A DNA stretch of 64,000 nucleotides, taken from assembly GCF_000271405.2 (NCBI RefSeq), contig NC_018081.1, forward strand, positions 2,097,733 to 2,161,732. The letters are read 5' to 3'. The notes beneath the pieces were generated by a model. It ran no database searches. It had not been told where the DNA came from and was given only the letters and a program-made list of their open reading frames with translations. Made by a program: the position numbers and the translations under genes. This document shows, piece after piece, positions 55,017 through 64,000 of the stretch. Source of the DNA: Enterococcus hirae ATCC 9790. GTDB lineage: Bacteria; Bacillota; Bacilli; Lactobacillales; Enterococcaceae. Position 1 is the stretch's first letter. The number at the start of each line of letters is the position of its first letter.

Positions 55017-56408
55017 ATGACAACACTCATCACAGTTTTAGTGGTTCTAGTTTTTGCGGTATTATTATATGTTTTTTATCGCATGCAAAAGCGCCATGCA
55101 AAATTTTCAACAAGGGTTTATACAGCTCTAGCTATCGGAATCGTATTTGGTGGCTTATTACAATTGATTTTTGGAGTAGATAACCAAGTCATCAGTCAAT
55201 CAATGGAATGGATCAATATCGTAGGTGAAGGCTATGTCGGCTTCTTACAAATGCTGATTATGCCATTAGTATTCGTCTCGATCGTTGGCGCATTTACAAA
55301 AATGAAAGTTTCTGAAAAATTAGGTAAAATCAGTGCAACAGTATTAACCTCACTGCTTGCAACAACAGCAATTGCTGCATTGATTGGAATCGGTACAACC
55401 ATATTATTTGGTCTTCAAGGAGCGAAGTTTACCGAGGGCGCAGCAGAAACAGCTCGAATCTCGGAATTAGCCACTCGCCAAGAGAGTATCCAAGGATTAA
55501 CGATTCCGCAACAAATATTATCATTCATCCCTAAAAATGTCTTTGCTGATCTAGCTGGTACACGTGCAACAAGTACGATCGGTGTTGTGATTTTTGCTGC
55601 ATTTGTCGGGATTGCTTATCTAGGAGTCAAAAGAAAAGCACCGAAAGAAGCAGAATTTTTTGCCAATTTGATTGATAGTTTATATAAAATCGTTATGCGT
55701 ATCGTTACCTTAGTTTTACGTTTGACTCCATATGGCGTCTTTGCGTTGATGACGAATGTGATGGCTACTAGTGATTTTGTTGCCATTATCAATTTAGGAA
55801 AATTCGTACTTGCTTCATATGTTGCTTTACTAGCAGTCTTGATTGTTCATTCATTGATCTTGCTTTCAGTGAAAGTCAATCCGTTTGACTACTTTAAAAA
55901 AGCTTTTCCAGTATTGAGCTTTGCTTTTACTTCACGTTCAAGTGCAGGGGCATTGCCATTGAATATCGAAACACAGACCAAAGCGTTAGGTGTGGATGAA
56001 GCAACAGCGAATTTTTCAGCCAGTTTTGGTTTATCAATTGGGCAAAACGGCTGTGCAGGTGTGTATCCAGCGATGCTAGCCACGATCGTTGCTCCAGCTG
56101 CTGAAATTGATGTTTTTAGTATTGGCTTTATCTTGATGTTAGTTGCAATCGTCACGATCAGCTCATTTGGTGTAGCCGGTGTTGGTGGTGGCGCAACGTT
56201 TGCTTCATTGATCGTCTTAGGGGCGATGAATTTGCCAGTTGCCATCGTTGGCTTAGTTATCTCAGTAGAACCATTGATTGATATGGCTCGAACAGCAACG
56301 AACGTCAGTGGCAGTATGGTTGCCGGGATTGTCACAAGTGCTAGAATTAAGGACTTGGATCGTGAAGCAATCAAAGATGATTCAAAAGTCATTGATGTCA
56401 ATGCTTAG
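55017..56408 (+). CDS. tcyP: L-cystine/dicarboxylate-type symporter (TcyP family)
   Basis: 463 residues, the exact size usual for TcyP/YdjN. It is a membrane symporter of the DAACS family that takes up L-cystine with cations. It has about eight helices plus re-entrant loops. The substrate loop is FTSRSSAGALPLNIETQ, the second hairpin is SFGLSIGQNGCAGVYPAM, and the last helices are FGVAGVGGGATFASLIV and EPLIDMARTATNVSGS with the Arg that binds the amino acid. The strong AGAGGAGGAG site precedes the ATG. The gene is monocistronic between two terminators. Confidence 0.93.
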   Translation: MTTLITVLVVLVFAVLLYVFYRMQKRHAKFSTRVYTALAIGIVFGGLLQLIFGVDNQVISQSMEWINIVGEGYVGFLQMLIMPLVFVSIVGAFTKMKVSEKLGKISATVLTSLLATTAIAALIGIGTTILFGLQGAKFTEGAAETARISELATRQESIQGLTIPQQILSFIPKNVFADLAGTRATSTIGVVIFAAFVGIAYLGVKRKAPKEAEFFANLIDSLYKIVMRIVTLVLRLTPYGVFALMTNVMATSDFVAIINLGKFVLASYVALLAVLIVHSLILLSVKVNPFDYFKKAFPVLSFAFTSRSSAGALPLNIETQTKALGVDEATANFSASFGLSIGQNGCAGVYPAMLATIVAPAAEIDVFSIGFILMLVAIVTISSFGVAGVGGGATFASLIVLGAMNLPVAIVGLVISVEPLIDMARTATNVSGSMVAGIVTSARIKDLDREAIKDDSKVIDVNA

Positions 56409-56417
56409 TTATAAGCC

Positions 56418-56457
56418 AAAAACAGATTTCGTCTTTGAGACGGGATCTGTTTTTTTA
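56418..56457 (+). terminator. Intrinsic terminator of the cystine transporter gene
   Basis: AACAGAT and CGTC pair with GACG and ATCTGTT, followed by a long T run. Confidence 0.88.
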
Positions 56458-56646
56458 TAAGCGATTGATACAGAGAATCTATTTTATTCCGAAAAGTGAA
56501 AACGAGATTCCATCCACTCCAAAAACTATGACAATAAGGGCAAGTATAAGAGTATAAAGATGGAGTGAAGATAGCTTTTCCGATCTCCGTATGCTAAAAT
56601 AGTTAAGCTTATGACTTCTAAAAAGAAGAAATGTAGGAGGATTTAC

Positions 56647-57018
56647 ATGTTTACCAATGAAATGAAAATCATGTTATATGTTGATGATGTGAAAAAAAAC
56701 GTTGATTTTTGGACTGCCGTTGGATTCAAAGAATTAGATCGTCAAGAAATGGATGGCACACTGGTTGTAGAAATCGCCCAATCAGAGAAGGCGACTACTT
56801 CACTTGTCTTATACGATCGGGAATTCATTGAACAACATTCCCCAGAAGTTGCTGGAAGTTCCCCATCCTTGATGTTTTATAGCGATGATATTTTTGATTT
56901 ATATAAGAAAATGCAAGCACAAGGTACGGTATTAGGCGAATTAGTCCAGTTAGGTGAAGAATACGTATTTAATTTTGCCGATCCTGATGGTAATTATTTT
57001 GCAGTAACAGGGAAATAA
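56647..57018 (+). CDS. VOC-family (glyoxalase/bleomycin-resistance fold) protein
   Basis: 123 residues from ATG 56647, which has TAGGAGG at good spacing; an in-frame ATG 12 codons earlier lacks one. It is a single vicinal-oxygen-chelate domain: IMLYVDDVKKNVDFWTAVG at the start, SLMFYSDDIFDLYKKM in the middle and NFADPDGNYFAV at the end. VOC proteins include glyoxalases, dioxygenases and antibiotic-binding proteins. The metal ligands cannot be assigned with confidence, so no substrate is claimed. It is transcribed alone. Confidence 0.85.
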   Translation: MFTNEMKIMLYVDDVKKNVDFWTAVGFKELDRQEMDGTLVVEIAQSEKATTSLVLYDREFIEQHSPEVAGSSPSLMFYSDDIFDLYKKMQAQGTVLGELVQLGEEYVFNFADPDGNYFAVTGK

Positions 57019-57319
57019 AGAAATGATTTGAAGGTAGTCTTCAGACACTCATTCTACTAGTAGTTAAACAGGTCATGTTTAGCGACTAGTAGAGTGGGGG
57101 TTTTTCACTTGGTAGAACCTAGTTTATGTAAATGGTCATTCCATCGTTGAGGTCATCTTATTCCATCTTTTATATAGTAAAGTTTGCCTAAATTAAAAAA
57201 CGATAATTATATTATGTTAACTGAAGAGTTTGAACATAAATACACAAGCATAAATATCGTCAAACGAACCTTACTTTTTTTATACTATTCTGGAGAGAAG
57301 AGAAGGAAGGAAAGAAAAC
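57019..57319. other. Gene-free stretch before trhO
   Basis: It contains the terminator at 57045-57106 and then AT-rich DNA ending in a probable -10 (TATACT near 57280) and the AGGAAGG ribosome site of trhO. No gene is seen. Confidence 0.5.
57045..57106 (+). terminator. Intrinsic terminator of the VOC gene
   Basis: CTACTAGT and TTAAAC pair with GTTTA and ACTAGTAG, with outer CACTC/GAGTG, followed by GGGGGTTTTT. Confidence 0.75.
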
Positions 57320-58261
57320 ATGGATTACCAAGTATTACTTTATTACAACTACACAACCATTGAAGACCCAGAGCAATTTGCGAAGGAACATTTAGCCTTT
57401 TGTAAATCGTTGAATTTAAAAGGAAGAATCTTAGTTGCCAAAGAGGGTATCAACGGCACATTGTCTGGAACGATCGAAGAAACTGAAAAATATATGGCGA
57501 TGATGCATCAAGACGAGCGTTTTGCTGATACATTTTTTAAAATTGATCCAAGTGAAGGCCACGCATTTAAGAAAATGTTTGTTCGTGCACGACCAGAACT
57601 TGTTTCTTTGAAATTAGAAGACGATATCGATCCTCACGAATTGACAGGAGATTATCTCTCACCAAAAGAATTCAAAGAGGCAATTTTAGATGAAGATACT
57701 GTTGTCATTGATGCCAGAAATGATTACGAGTATGATCTAGGACATTTTCGTGGGGCTGTTCGTCCTGATATTAGAAGCTTTAGGGAACTCCCTAAATGGA
57801 TCCGTGATCATAAAGAAGAATTTATGGAAAAACGAGTGGTTACTTATTGTACTGGTGGGATTCGTTGCGAAAAATTTTCTGGTTGGTTAGTCCGTGAAGG
57901 CTTCAAAGATGTTGGTCAACTACACGGCGGGATCGCAACTTATGGAAAAGACCCTGAAGTTCAAGGAGAATTGTGGGATGGTAAGATGTATGTGTTTGAT
58001 GAACGTATTGCAGTTGATATCAATCAAGTGGATAAACGAATCGTAGGCAAAGATTGGTTCGACGGTACGCCTTGCGAACGCTACATCAATTGTGGCAATC
58101 CTGAATGCAATCGTCAGATGTTGACTTCTGTTGAAAATGAAGAAAAACATTTAGGTTCTTGTTCGATCGAATGCGCAAAACATCCACAAAACCGCTACAT
58201 CAAAGAGCATCAACTGTCTGAAAAAGAAGTAGAAGAAAAATTAGCTGCTTTTTTTAACTAG
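57320..58261 (+). CDS. trhO: tRNA uridine(34) hydroxylase TrhO (rhodanese-related)
   Basis: 313 residues, the family's usual length. TrhO adds the 5-hydroxyl to uridine 34 of some tRNAs, an oxygen-dependent step on the way to cmo5U/mo5U. An N-terminal domain (about 1-100, [18 protein letters not shown]) is followed by a rhodanese domain with the active cysteine in [15 protein letters not shown], and a C-terminal zinc-like Cys cluster ([27 protein letters not shown]). It has AGGAAGGAAAG before the ATG. The transcript ends in the large structured hairpin at 58270-58387. Confidence 0.95.
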   Translation: MDYQVLLYYNYTTIEDPEQFAKEHLAFCKSLNLKGRILVAKEGINGTLSGTIEETEKYMAMMHQDERFADTFFKIDPSEGHAFKKMFVRARPELVSLKLEDDIDPHELTGDYLSPKEFKEAILDEDTVVIDARNDYEYDLGHFRGAVRPDIRSFRELPKWIRDHKEEFMEKRVVTYCTGGIRCEKFSGWLVREGFKDVGQLHGGIATYGKDPEVQGELWDGKMYVFDERIAVDINQVDKRIVGKDWFDGTPCERYINCGNPECNRQMLTSVENEEKHLGSCSIECAKHPQNRYIKEHQLSEKEVEEKLAAFFN

Positions 58262-58269
58262 CATTTAGT

Positions 58270-58387
58270 GACAAGCTGAAAAATAAACATAGCAGGAGAA
58301 GCTGTTCTCCAATCACCTAGCTCTAGTTGAGCGCTGAGTGAATAAGGGAATTCCTTTGCTATCTTTATTTTTGGCTTGTCTTTTTTT
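58270..58387 (+). terminator. Large multi-branched hairpin element with T7 tail after trhO
   Basis: The left arm 58270-58294 (GACAAGC, AAAAATAA, ATAGCA) pairs with the right arm 58357-58380 (TGCTAT, TTATTTTT, GCTTGTC) and is followed by seven T. The 62-base interior holds further hairpins: GGAGAA/TTCTCC, GCTC/GAGC and the palindrome AAGGGAATTCCTT. It acts as a terminator, but the size and near-perfect terminal repeats suggest a small mobile or structured RNA element. Confidence 0.7.
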
Positions 58388-58491
58388 CTTTTTATTGAGA
58401 AAATCAGTATAGGAAAGGGAAAAACCTTTTCGATAAGTGTTAATCTATGCGAAAGATACGTTATACTACAATGGAAAGGGAGAGTTTCATC

Positions 58492-59223
58492 ATGAAAAAG
58501 TGGGTGTATGCGATTGGCGATGTTCATGGAAAATACGATCTCTTTAAAAAATTGGTCAACGAATTTGATCCATTAAATCATCAATTAGTATTGATGGGGG
58601 ATTTGAATGATAGAGGCCCTAATACGAAAGAGTGTTTTTTACTAGGTATGCAGCTAGTCAAAGAAAATAACGCGATTTATCTTCGAGGAAACCACGAAGA
58701 GTACTTTTTGCAGTTCCTCCAAAGTCCTGAAGGCTGGTATGAGCCCTATTTACGGAATGGTGGCAAAGAAACATTTGACAGTCTTTTACACCCTGGGTCA
58801 ACTGAAGAGTATTCGCCCACAGAGATTGCGTTGATGATTCGCTCACGATATGGCGAACTGATTGATTTTTTATGTGAGCGGCCGCTTTATTATGAATGGC
58901 ATAATTATCTCTTTGTCCATGCAGGGGTTGACTTAACTAAAAAAGATTGGCATGATACAAACCCTCATGATTTCATCTGGATTCGCGAACCTTTCCATGA
59001 AGGTAAAAATAATACAGGAAAAACAATCGTTTTTGGTCATACCATTACCCCTATGCTACACGGAGATATGGAAACGACAGATTTATGGATTCACGATAAG
59101 AAAATCGGAATTGACGGTGGAGCAGTCTTTGGTGGATCGATGCATGGTGTGGTTTTTGATGAAACTGGTATCGTTCAAGACATTGAGTATCAAAACACTG
59201 AAGGACCGTGGCAAGGAAATTAA
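58492..59223 (+). CDS. Metallophosphoesterase, serine/threonine-phosphatase-like
   Basis: 243 residues from ATG 58492, behind AAAGGGAGAG; a longer in-frame start at 58447 has none. The calcineurin-like motifs are complete: GDVHGKYDLF, GDLNDRGPN, RGNHEEYF, FVHAGVD and FGHTITP. This order is that of PrpA/ApaH-type phosphatases, which remove phosphate from proteins or split diadenosine polyphosphates using two metals. The motif reads LMGDLNDRGP, Asn replacing the usual Val or Tyr at a non-ligand position. It is probably cytoplasmic. It lies alone between hairpins. Confidence 0.9.
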   Translation: MKKWVYAIGDVHGKYDLFKKLVNEFDPLNHQLVLMGDLNDRGPNTKECFLLGMQLVKENNAIYLRGNHEEYFLQFLQSPEGWYEPYLRNGGKETFDSLLHPGSTEEYSPTEIALMIRSRYGELIDFLCERPLYYEWHNYLFVHAGVDLTKKDWHDTNPHDFIWIREPFHEGKNNTGKTIVFGHTITPMLHGDMETTDLWIHDKKIGIDGGAVFGGSMHGVVFDETGIVQDIEYQNTEGPWQGN

Positions 59224-59261
59224 TGGATCAGGATAACAGTACATGATTCCTTATAAAAGTA

Positions 59262-59284
59262 TTGAGGAAACTCAAATTCCTCAA
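59262..59284. terminator. Short hairpin after the phosphoesterase gene
   Basis: TTGAGGAA pairs perfectly with TTCCTCAA around a 7-base loop. No T run follows. Confidence 0.4.
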
Positions 59285-59448
59285 CTATTATAGGGGATTT
59301 TTAGTGTGATTGATTTGTTTTGCTAAGAGCTGCTATAAGTACTGTTATCAAATATGATAAAATAAATAAGTATGTGAGAAAATCCACCATTTTTATTTAG
59401 AAACAGGGAATAATGAAAATGGCTTTAACTTAAAAAGGGAGTATATTG

Positions 59449-61632
59449 ATGGCAGAGAATTTAAATCAAACAATTGTCCAGTTAGTTCAAAAAGAACTAA
59501 CGATGTATCATTCAAAACAACTTACCACCGTATTGAATTTATTGAACGAAGGAAATACTGTCCCATTTATTGCACGTTACCGAAAAGAAATGACCGGTAG
59601 CTTAGATGAGGTACAAATTCGAGAAATTGAAGAGCGCTATGCTTATTTAGAAAACTTAGAGAAACGAAAACAAGAAGTGATTCGTTTAATCGATGAACAA
59701 GGTAAGCTAACGCCAGAATTGAAAAAAGACATTACTTTAGCAGTTAAAATGCAACAAGTAGAAGACTTGTATCGTCCTTATAAACAAAAACGCAGAACGA
59801 AAGCGACGATCGCAAAAGAAAAAGGATTAGAGCCTTTTGCCCAGTGGCTTCGTCAATTGCCCAATGAAGATGTCTATGCAGAAGCAAAAAAATACCTCAA
59901 TGATGAAAAAGAAGTTCATACGGTCGAGGAAGTATTGCAAGGCGCTCACGAAATCATTGCTGAAGAAGTCAGTGATAATGCAACTTACAGAACGTGGGTA
60001 CGCTCCTATACCTACAATAAAGGTTCTTATGTCAGTGTCGTTAAAAAGAAGGAGTTAGATGAAAAAGCGGTATATGAAATGTATTATGATTATGCCGAAC
60101 CCATTCATAAAATCGTCTCTCATCGCATTTTAGCGACGAATCGTGGTGAAAAAGAAGGTATTTTGAAAGTCGGACTCCAAGTGGAAGAGGAACCTATTTT
60201 GTCTTATTTGGAGCGGCAATTGATCAATAACCCAGCTTCTCCCGCAACTATGTTTGTTAGGAATGCTTATCAAGATAGTTACAAACGGTTTATTCAACCT
60301 GCGATTGAGCGGGAAGTGCGCAATGAATTAACTGAAAAAGCTGATGAGCAAGCAATTGCGATCTTTGGAGAAAACCTCCGTAATCTCTTGTTACAACCTC
60401 CTTTAAAAGGAAAAGTCGTTTTAGGATTCGATCCAGCCTATCGTACAGGATGTAAGTTAGCTGTAGTAGATGCGACAGGTAAAGTTTTGGCAATTGAAGT
60501 CATCTATCCGCATAAACCTGCTTCTCAAGCGAAACGTGAAGCTGCAGGACCTGCTTTTGTTCAATTGATCAACCAATACCAAGTAGATATGGTCGCAATA
60601 GGGAATGGTACTGCTAGCCGTGAATCAGAACAATTTGTTGCTGAACAATTAAAATCAGCTGATCATAAAGCGTACTATGCGATCGTGAATGAGGCGGGAG
60701 CTTCTGTTTATTCTGCAAGTGATATTGCCCGCAAAGAATTTCCTGACCTCCAAGTGGAAGAGCGAAGTGCAGTGTCGATCGCTCGACGTTTGCAAGATCC
60801 ATTAGCTGAATTAGTGAAGATTGACCCTAAAGCTGTAGGAGTTGGACAATACCAACATGATGTTTCTCAAAAACGTTTAGCGGAACAATTAGATTTTGTA
60901 GTAGAAACTGTGGTCAATCAAGTGGGTGTGGATGTTAATACTGCAAGCCCTCAATTATTGCAACACATCTCTGGTTTGAATAAAACAACTGCTCAAAATA
61001 TTGTGACTTATCGAGAAGAAAATGGTGCGTTTGAGACGCGAGCGCAATTGAAAAAAGTTCCTCGCTTAGGACCAAAGGCTTATGAGCAAGCGATCGGGTT
61101 TATCCGTGTACCAGGTGGGAAAAACATTCTTGATAATACAGGCATTCACCCAGAAAGCTATCCAATAGCAAAAGAAATTCTAAAAAGCAACGGGTTATCA
61201 GAGAAAGCATTAGGTAAAAAAGAAGCAATCGAAACCCTATCTCAACTTTCTTCCACTCATTTATCCAAAACATTATCTGTAGGAGAAGAAACGTTAGCTG
61301 ATATTCTTGAAGGGTTAACCCGACCTGGTAGAGATATGCGGGATGAAATGCCAGCCCCACTCTTGCGTTCAGATGTTTTAAGTATGGAAGATTTGAAACC
61401 AGGGATGGAGTTGAAAGGGACTGTACGGAATGTAATCGACTTTGGTGCGTTTGTTGATATCGGTGTAAAGCAAGACGGATTAGTTCATCTTTCTAAATTA
61501 AGTAAAAAATTTGTTAAACATCCTACTGATGTCGTTTCTGTAGGCGATGTTGTAACAGTTTGGATTGAAGCTGTTGATGTCAATAAAGGAAGAATCAGTT
61601 TAACGATGCTTTCCCCTTATGAGGCGAAATAA
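59449..61632 (+). CDS. tex: RNA-binding transcription accessory protein Tex
   Basis: 727 residues, normal for Tex (YdcI in B. subtilis). The N-terminal helical region ([20 protein letters not shown]), the YqgF/RNase H-like middle ([21 protein letters not shown]), the helix-hairpin-helix pair ([19 protein letters not shown] then [18 protein letters not shown]) and a C-terminal S1 RNA-binding domain (about 650-720, [21 protein letters not shown]) occur in order. Tex binds RNA and influences transcription and virulence gene expression. The ATG at 59449, after a TTG, has AAAGGGAG upstream. The stop at 61632 lies two bases before the start of the SprT-like gene. Confidence 0.95.
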   Translation: MAENLNQTIVQLVQKELTMYHSKQLTTVLNLLNEGNTVPFIARYRKEMTGSLDEVQIREIEERYAYLENLEKRKQEVIRLIDEQGKLTPELKKDITLAVKMQQVEDLYRPYKQKRRTKATIAKEKGLEPFAQWLRQLPNEDVYAEAKKYLNDEKEVHTVEEVLQGAHEIIAEEVSDNATYRTWVRSYTYNKGSYVSVVKKKELDEKAVYEMYYDYAEPIHKIVSHRILATNRGEKEGILKVGLQVEEEPILSYLERQLINNPASPATMFVRNAYQDSYKRFIQPAIEREVRNELTEKADEQAIAIFGENLRNLLLQPPLKGKVVLGFDPAYRTGCKLAVVDATGKVLAIEVIYPHKPASQAKREAAGPAFVQLINQYQVDMVAIGNGTASRESEQFVAEQLKSADHKAYYAIVNEAGASVYSASDIARKEFPDLQVEERSAVSIARRLQDPLAELVKIDPKAVGVGQYQHDVSQKRLAEQLDFVVETVVNQVGVDVNTASPQLLQHISGLNKTTAQNIVTYREENGAFETRAQLKKVPRLGPKAYEQAIGFIRVPGGKNILDNTGIHPESYPIAKEILKSNGLSEKALGKKEAIETLSQLSSTHLSKTLSVGEETLADILEGLTRPGRDMRDEMPAPLLRSDVLSMEDLKPGMELKGTVRNVIDFGAFVDIGVKQDGLVHLSKLSKKFVKHPTDVVSVGDVVTVWIEAVDVNKGRISLTMLSPYEAK

Positions 61633-61633
61633 A

Positions 61634-62118
61634 GTGACAGAAATCGAATTGCAGCAACTCGTTGAAAAAATCTCGCTAGATAGTTTTTCATTGCCCTTTA
61701 AGCATCAAGCAAAATTCAATTCTCGTTTGCGATCTACAGGGGGACGTTATCACTTAAACGACCATCATTTAGATTTTAATTGGAAGATGTTTCAAGAAGT
61801 GGATGAAGCGACAAAAGTTGCAATCATTAAACATGAATTATGTCATTATCATTTGCATTTAGCTAATAAAGGTTATCGTCATCGAGATGCTGATTTTAAG
61901 GTTTTACTAAAAAAACGGGTGGTTTAAGATACGCTCCTGCTCTTTCTGCTAAGAAAACGACTAAAATTGAATGGTATCAGTGTGCTAGTTGTACAACCGA
62001 TATTTACCGCAAACGAAAAATCGATACCAAACGCTATGTTTGCGGGAAATGTCGAGGGCATTTGATTTGGAAGGAAACACTGGATAAAGTGCCAAATGAA
62101 CAGCTTTCCAGTAAGTAA
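61634..62118 (+). pseudogene. SprT-like zinc metalloprotease-fold protein, frameshifted at an A7 tract
   Basis: The likely start is GTG 61634, two bases after the tex stop and 8 bases after GAGGCG. The first frame has the SprT text [20 protein letters not shown] and the zinc motif [13 protein letters not shown], then ends at 61927 after LLKKRVV. One more A in the A7 run (61909-61915) instead gives [18 protein letters not shown] and a complete C-terminal zinc ribbon ([27 protein letters not shown]) up to the stop at 62116-62118, about 160 residues, the normal length. The run is the slippery heptamer A-AAA-AAA in the zero frame. The family (YdcK in B. subtilis) usually sits just after tex, as here. 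Confidence 0.85.
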
Positions 62119-62145
62119 AAAATCTTAAAAAGGAGAAAAAAGCTC

Positions 62146-62901
62146 ATGACGAATCAAGGGGAACAATTGAAAGATTGGAATTGTTTGCTATCCTTTTTGG
62201 CTGATGCAAGTGATCAAAGAACAAATGATTCGGCACCAATAGTGATTCTAGCAGGTAATGGCTTACCGATTCTTGCTGATAAGGCAGCTGAACTGTATTT
62301 GCAAGGACAAGTGCAGCAAATTTTTCTAGTCGGAGGAATCGGACATGCTACTAAGGTGCTTCGCCAAAATTTTGCAAAGCAAGGGGTTTTATTTGAGGAT
62401 GGACTCAGTGAAAGTGAGATGTGTTTTCGTTACTTAACAGAAAAATACCACATTCCAACTGAAAGATTCATTTTAGAAACAACCTCGACGAACTCTGGGG
62501 AAAATGCACAACATGCCTTGACGATCCTTCAAAAAAAGGGCGCTTTACCTGAACGGATTTTTCTTATGAATGATCCAACATTACAGCGACGTACCAGAGC
62601 AACTTTTGAGAAGGTCTGGAAAGGCACAGGAGTAGAATGGTGTAACTATGTCCCATTTGTTCCCCAATTAATTGAACTAGCGGAAGAGTTACATTTTTCT
62701 CAGCCAGAGTTGAACGATCAATGGTCGAAAGATTATTTCTATGCGTTAGTTTTAGGAGAAATGGTTCGTTTGAAGGATGATGAACAGGGCTATGGACCAA
62801 ATGGGAAAAATTATATGAATCATGTGGACATCCCACAAAAAGTTTGGTCAGCCTATCAACGGATCCGTTCTTCTGTTTCAGGAACTTTCTTGCGTTCATG
62901 A
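62146..62901 (+). CDS. YdcF-like DUF218 protein
   Basis: 251 residues with an ElyC/SanA/YdcF-type fold. Early text IVILAGNGLPILADKAAELY, then FLVGGIGHAT, FILETTSTNSGENAQHALTILQ and RIFLMNDPTLQRRTRATFEKV are the conserved DUF218 blocks. YdcF of E. coli binds SAM, and relatives are linked to envelope lipid carriers, but the function of this soluble form is unknown. No signal peptide or membrane helix is seen. GGAG lies 11 bases before the ATG. The gene is preceded by the SprT-like gene and followed by a gap of about 180 bp before murC. Confidence 0.82.
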   Translation: MTNQGEQLKDWNCLLSFLADASDQRTNDSAPIVILAGNGLPILADKAAELYLQGQVQQIFLVGGIGHATKVLRQNFAKQGVLFEDGLSESEMCFRYLTEKYHIPTERFILETTSTNSGENAQHALTILQKKGALPERIFLMNDPTLQRRTRATFEKVWKGTGVEWCNYVPFVPQLIELAEELHFSQPELNDQWSKDYFYALVLGEMVRLKDDEQGYGPNGKNYMNHVDIPQKVWSAYQRIRSSVSGTFLRS

Positions 62902-63082
62902 GAAAATCATCCCTAGTAGACCAAACGAGAGCGTTAGCCAGTTTTTAAATTTGAACGATTTTTCAAGTAAGTAACCTCTTCAAATATATTTGGTTGAAAT
63001 TTTTTTAGGTTTATATGATAATGAGGAACGTGTTGTAATAGAAAACAAAATAATGGATGATATTTAAGAGAAGAGGATTCAA

Positions 63083-64000
63083 ATGGAAAATCAAAATAAA
63101 TTATACCATTTTGTTGGTATTAAAGGATCAGGAATGAGCTCATTGGCACTTGTCTTACACGAGCAAGGGTTACCAGTACAAGGATCAGATATCGAAAAAT
63201 ATTTCTTTACACAAAGGGATTTAGAAAAAGCAAATATCAAAATTTTGCCTTTTGATGCAGAGAATGTTCAACCTGGAATGACGATCATTGCTGGTAATGC
63301 TTTCCCAGATACGCATGAGGAGATTCAAAGAGCGAAAGAGTTGGGATTAGAAGTTGTTCGTTATCATGACTTTATCGGCGACTTTATCCAAAACTACACG
63401 AGTATTGCAGTGACTGGTTCACATGGTAAAACGAGTACGACAGGATTACTTTCACATATGTTGACTGGCATTCGTCCAACAAGTTATTTAATTGGTGATG
63501 GCACAGGACATGGCGATCCTCAAGCAGAATTTTTTGCATTTGAAGCTTGTGAATATCGTCGCCATTTCTTAGCATATTCGCCTGATTATGTTATCATGAC
63601 AAATATTGATTTTGATCATCCAGATTATTATACAAGTATTGATGATGTGTTTACCGCATTTCAATCAATGGCAAATCAAGTGAAAAAAGCGATCTTTGCC
63701 TATGGAGACGATGCTTACTTAAGAAAATTAGAAGCAGATGTTCCGATCTATTATTATGGTGTTTCTGAAGATGATGATATCCAAGCTCGGAATATCGAAC
63801 GCACAACGACGGGGTCAGCTTTCGATGTGTACCACAAAGATGAATTTGTGGGACATTTCACTGTTCCTGCTTTTGGCAAACATAATATATTAAATGCATT
63901 AGGCGTGATCGCAGTTGCTTATTTTGAAAAACTAGACCAAGAAGAAGTAGCGAAAGAATTGTTAACATTCCCAGGTGTAAAACGTCGCTTTAGCGAAAAA
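63083..64000 (+). CDS. murC: UDP-N-acetylmuramate-L-alanine ligase MurC (cut by window end)
   Basis: The first 306 residues of MurC, which adds L-alanine to UDP-MurNAc in peptidoglycan synthesis. The N-terminal Rossmann domain has [20 protein letters not shown]. The ATP loop is [12 protein letters not shown] (around Lys116), and [15 protein letters not shown] with [10 protein letters not shown] mark the central ligase domain. GAGAAGAGG precedes the ATG. The C-terminal domain, beginning FPGVKRRF, runs past the window. It appears to be a core gene under its own promoter in the 180-bp gap upstream. Confidence 0.97.
   Translation, partial: MENQNKLYHFVGIKGSGMSSLALVLHEQGLPVQGSDIEKYFFTQRDLEKANIKILPFDAENVQPGMTIIAGNAFPDTHEEIQRAKELGLEVVRYHDFIGDFIQNYTSIAVTGSHGKTSTTGLLSHMLTGIRPTSYLIGDGTGHGDPQAEFFAFEACEYRRHFLAYSPDYVIMTNIDFDHPDYYTSIDDVFTAFQSMANQVKKAIFAYGDDAYLRKLEADVPIYYYGVSEDDDIQARNIERTTTGSAFDVYHKDEFVGHFTVPAFGKHNILNALGVIAVAYFEKLDQEEVAKELLTFPGVKRRFSEK

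Noticed and set aside
55889..56401. 170-residue minus-strand frame inside the cystine transporter gene
   Set aside because: A shadow of the transporter codons; no own features.
58258..58527. 89-residue minus-strand frame over the trhO terminator
   Set aside because: It lies across the structured hairpin and the next gene's start and has no ribosome site.

Overview
The window is low-GC Firmicutes DNA and most likely comes from an Enterococcus of the E. faecium/hirae/mundtii group. The evidence is the housekeeping order pcrA-ligA-gatCAB-dgkB-rlmD, strong AGGAGG-type ribosome sites, catabolite-response (cre) boxes, a LacL/LacM split beta-galactosidase, and a BspA-like LPXTG surface protein. I could not confirm the species. 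No rRNA, tRNA, CRISPR array, insertion sequence or prophage gene was recognised.

Layout. 0-11.3 kb is core: the 5' part of a ClC chloride transporter (minus strand, cut by the window edge), DNA repair and replication (pcrA, ligA), the Glu-tRNA amidotransferase operon (gatCAB) with a lipid kinase, an rRNA methyltransferase and a 42-residue small protein. 11.3-17.2 kb is a surface locus: an Mga/AtxA-type regulator, a divergent BspA-like wall-anchored protein, and a membrane protein with Asp-box (BNR) repeats. 17.2-21.9 kb holds a heterodimeric ABC exporter and its divergent MerR regulator, with an easily read MerR promoter (19-bp spacer). 21.9-35.1 kb is an alpha/beta-galactoside module: LacI regulator, GH36 alpha-galactosidase, LacL, LacM, a YesM/YesN-type two-component system and a carbohydrate ABC importer. 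35.3-39.4 kb encodes two exported enzymes, an M60/enhancin-like metallopeptidase and an alpha/beta hydrolase. 39.7-49.5 kb is a second sugar locus: an AraC-type regulator facing a six-gene run (GH3, PTS EIIC, ROK kinase, GH1 6-phospho-beta-glucosidase, esterase, DUF4091 protein). 49.9-51.7 kb holds two DUF1538 membrane proteins and a PII-like protein. 51.8-64 kb returns to mixed core genes: a soluble LCP-like protein, a zinc-ribbon membrane protein, a phosphoglycerate mutase-like enzyme, a HAD phosphatase, DUF1149, a cystine transporter, trhO, a metallophosphoesterase, tex, a SprT-like protein, a DUF218 protein, and murC (cut by the window end).

The strongest cross-window pattern is that four genes (the BspA-like protein, the YesM-like kinase, the AraC-type regulator and the SprT-like protein) are broken only by single-base deficits in runs of A (T on the plus strand for minus genes). 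In every case adding back one A restores a textbook C-terminus (LPXTG anchor, kinase G box, AraC helix-turn-helix, zinc ribbon). A fifth pair of frames (15.5-17.1 kb) looks like one protein split at an A run. Either the assembly systematically under-calls homopolymers, or these A tracts are sites of slippage or phase variation. Two of them are the exact heptamer A-AAA-AAA in the zero frame.

The most interesting biology is in the accessory middle: glycan harvesting (M60-like peptidase, alpha- and beta-galactosidases, the GH3/PTS/GH1/esterase/DUF4091 locus) under local regulators with visible operators, the DUF1538-DUF1538-PII cassette, a compact multi-hairpin leader before the cystine transporter gene, and a lipid kinase that ends in a canonical EF-hand calcium loop.
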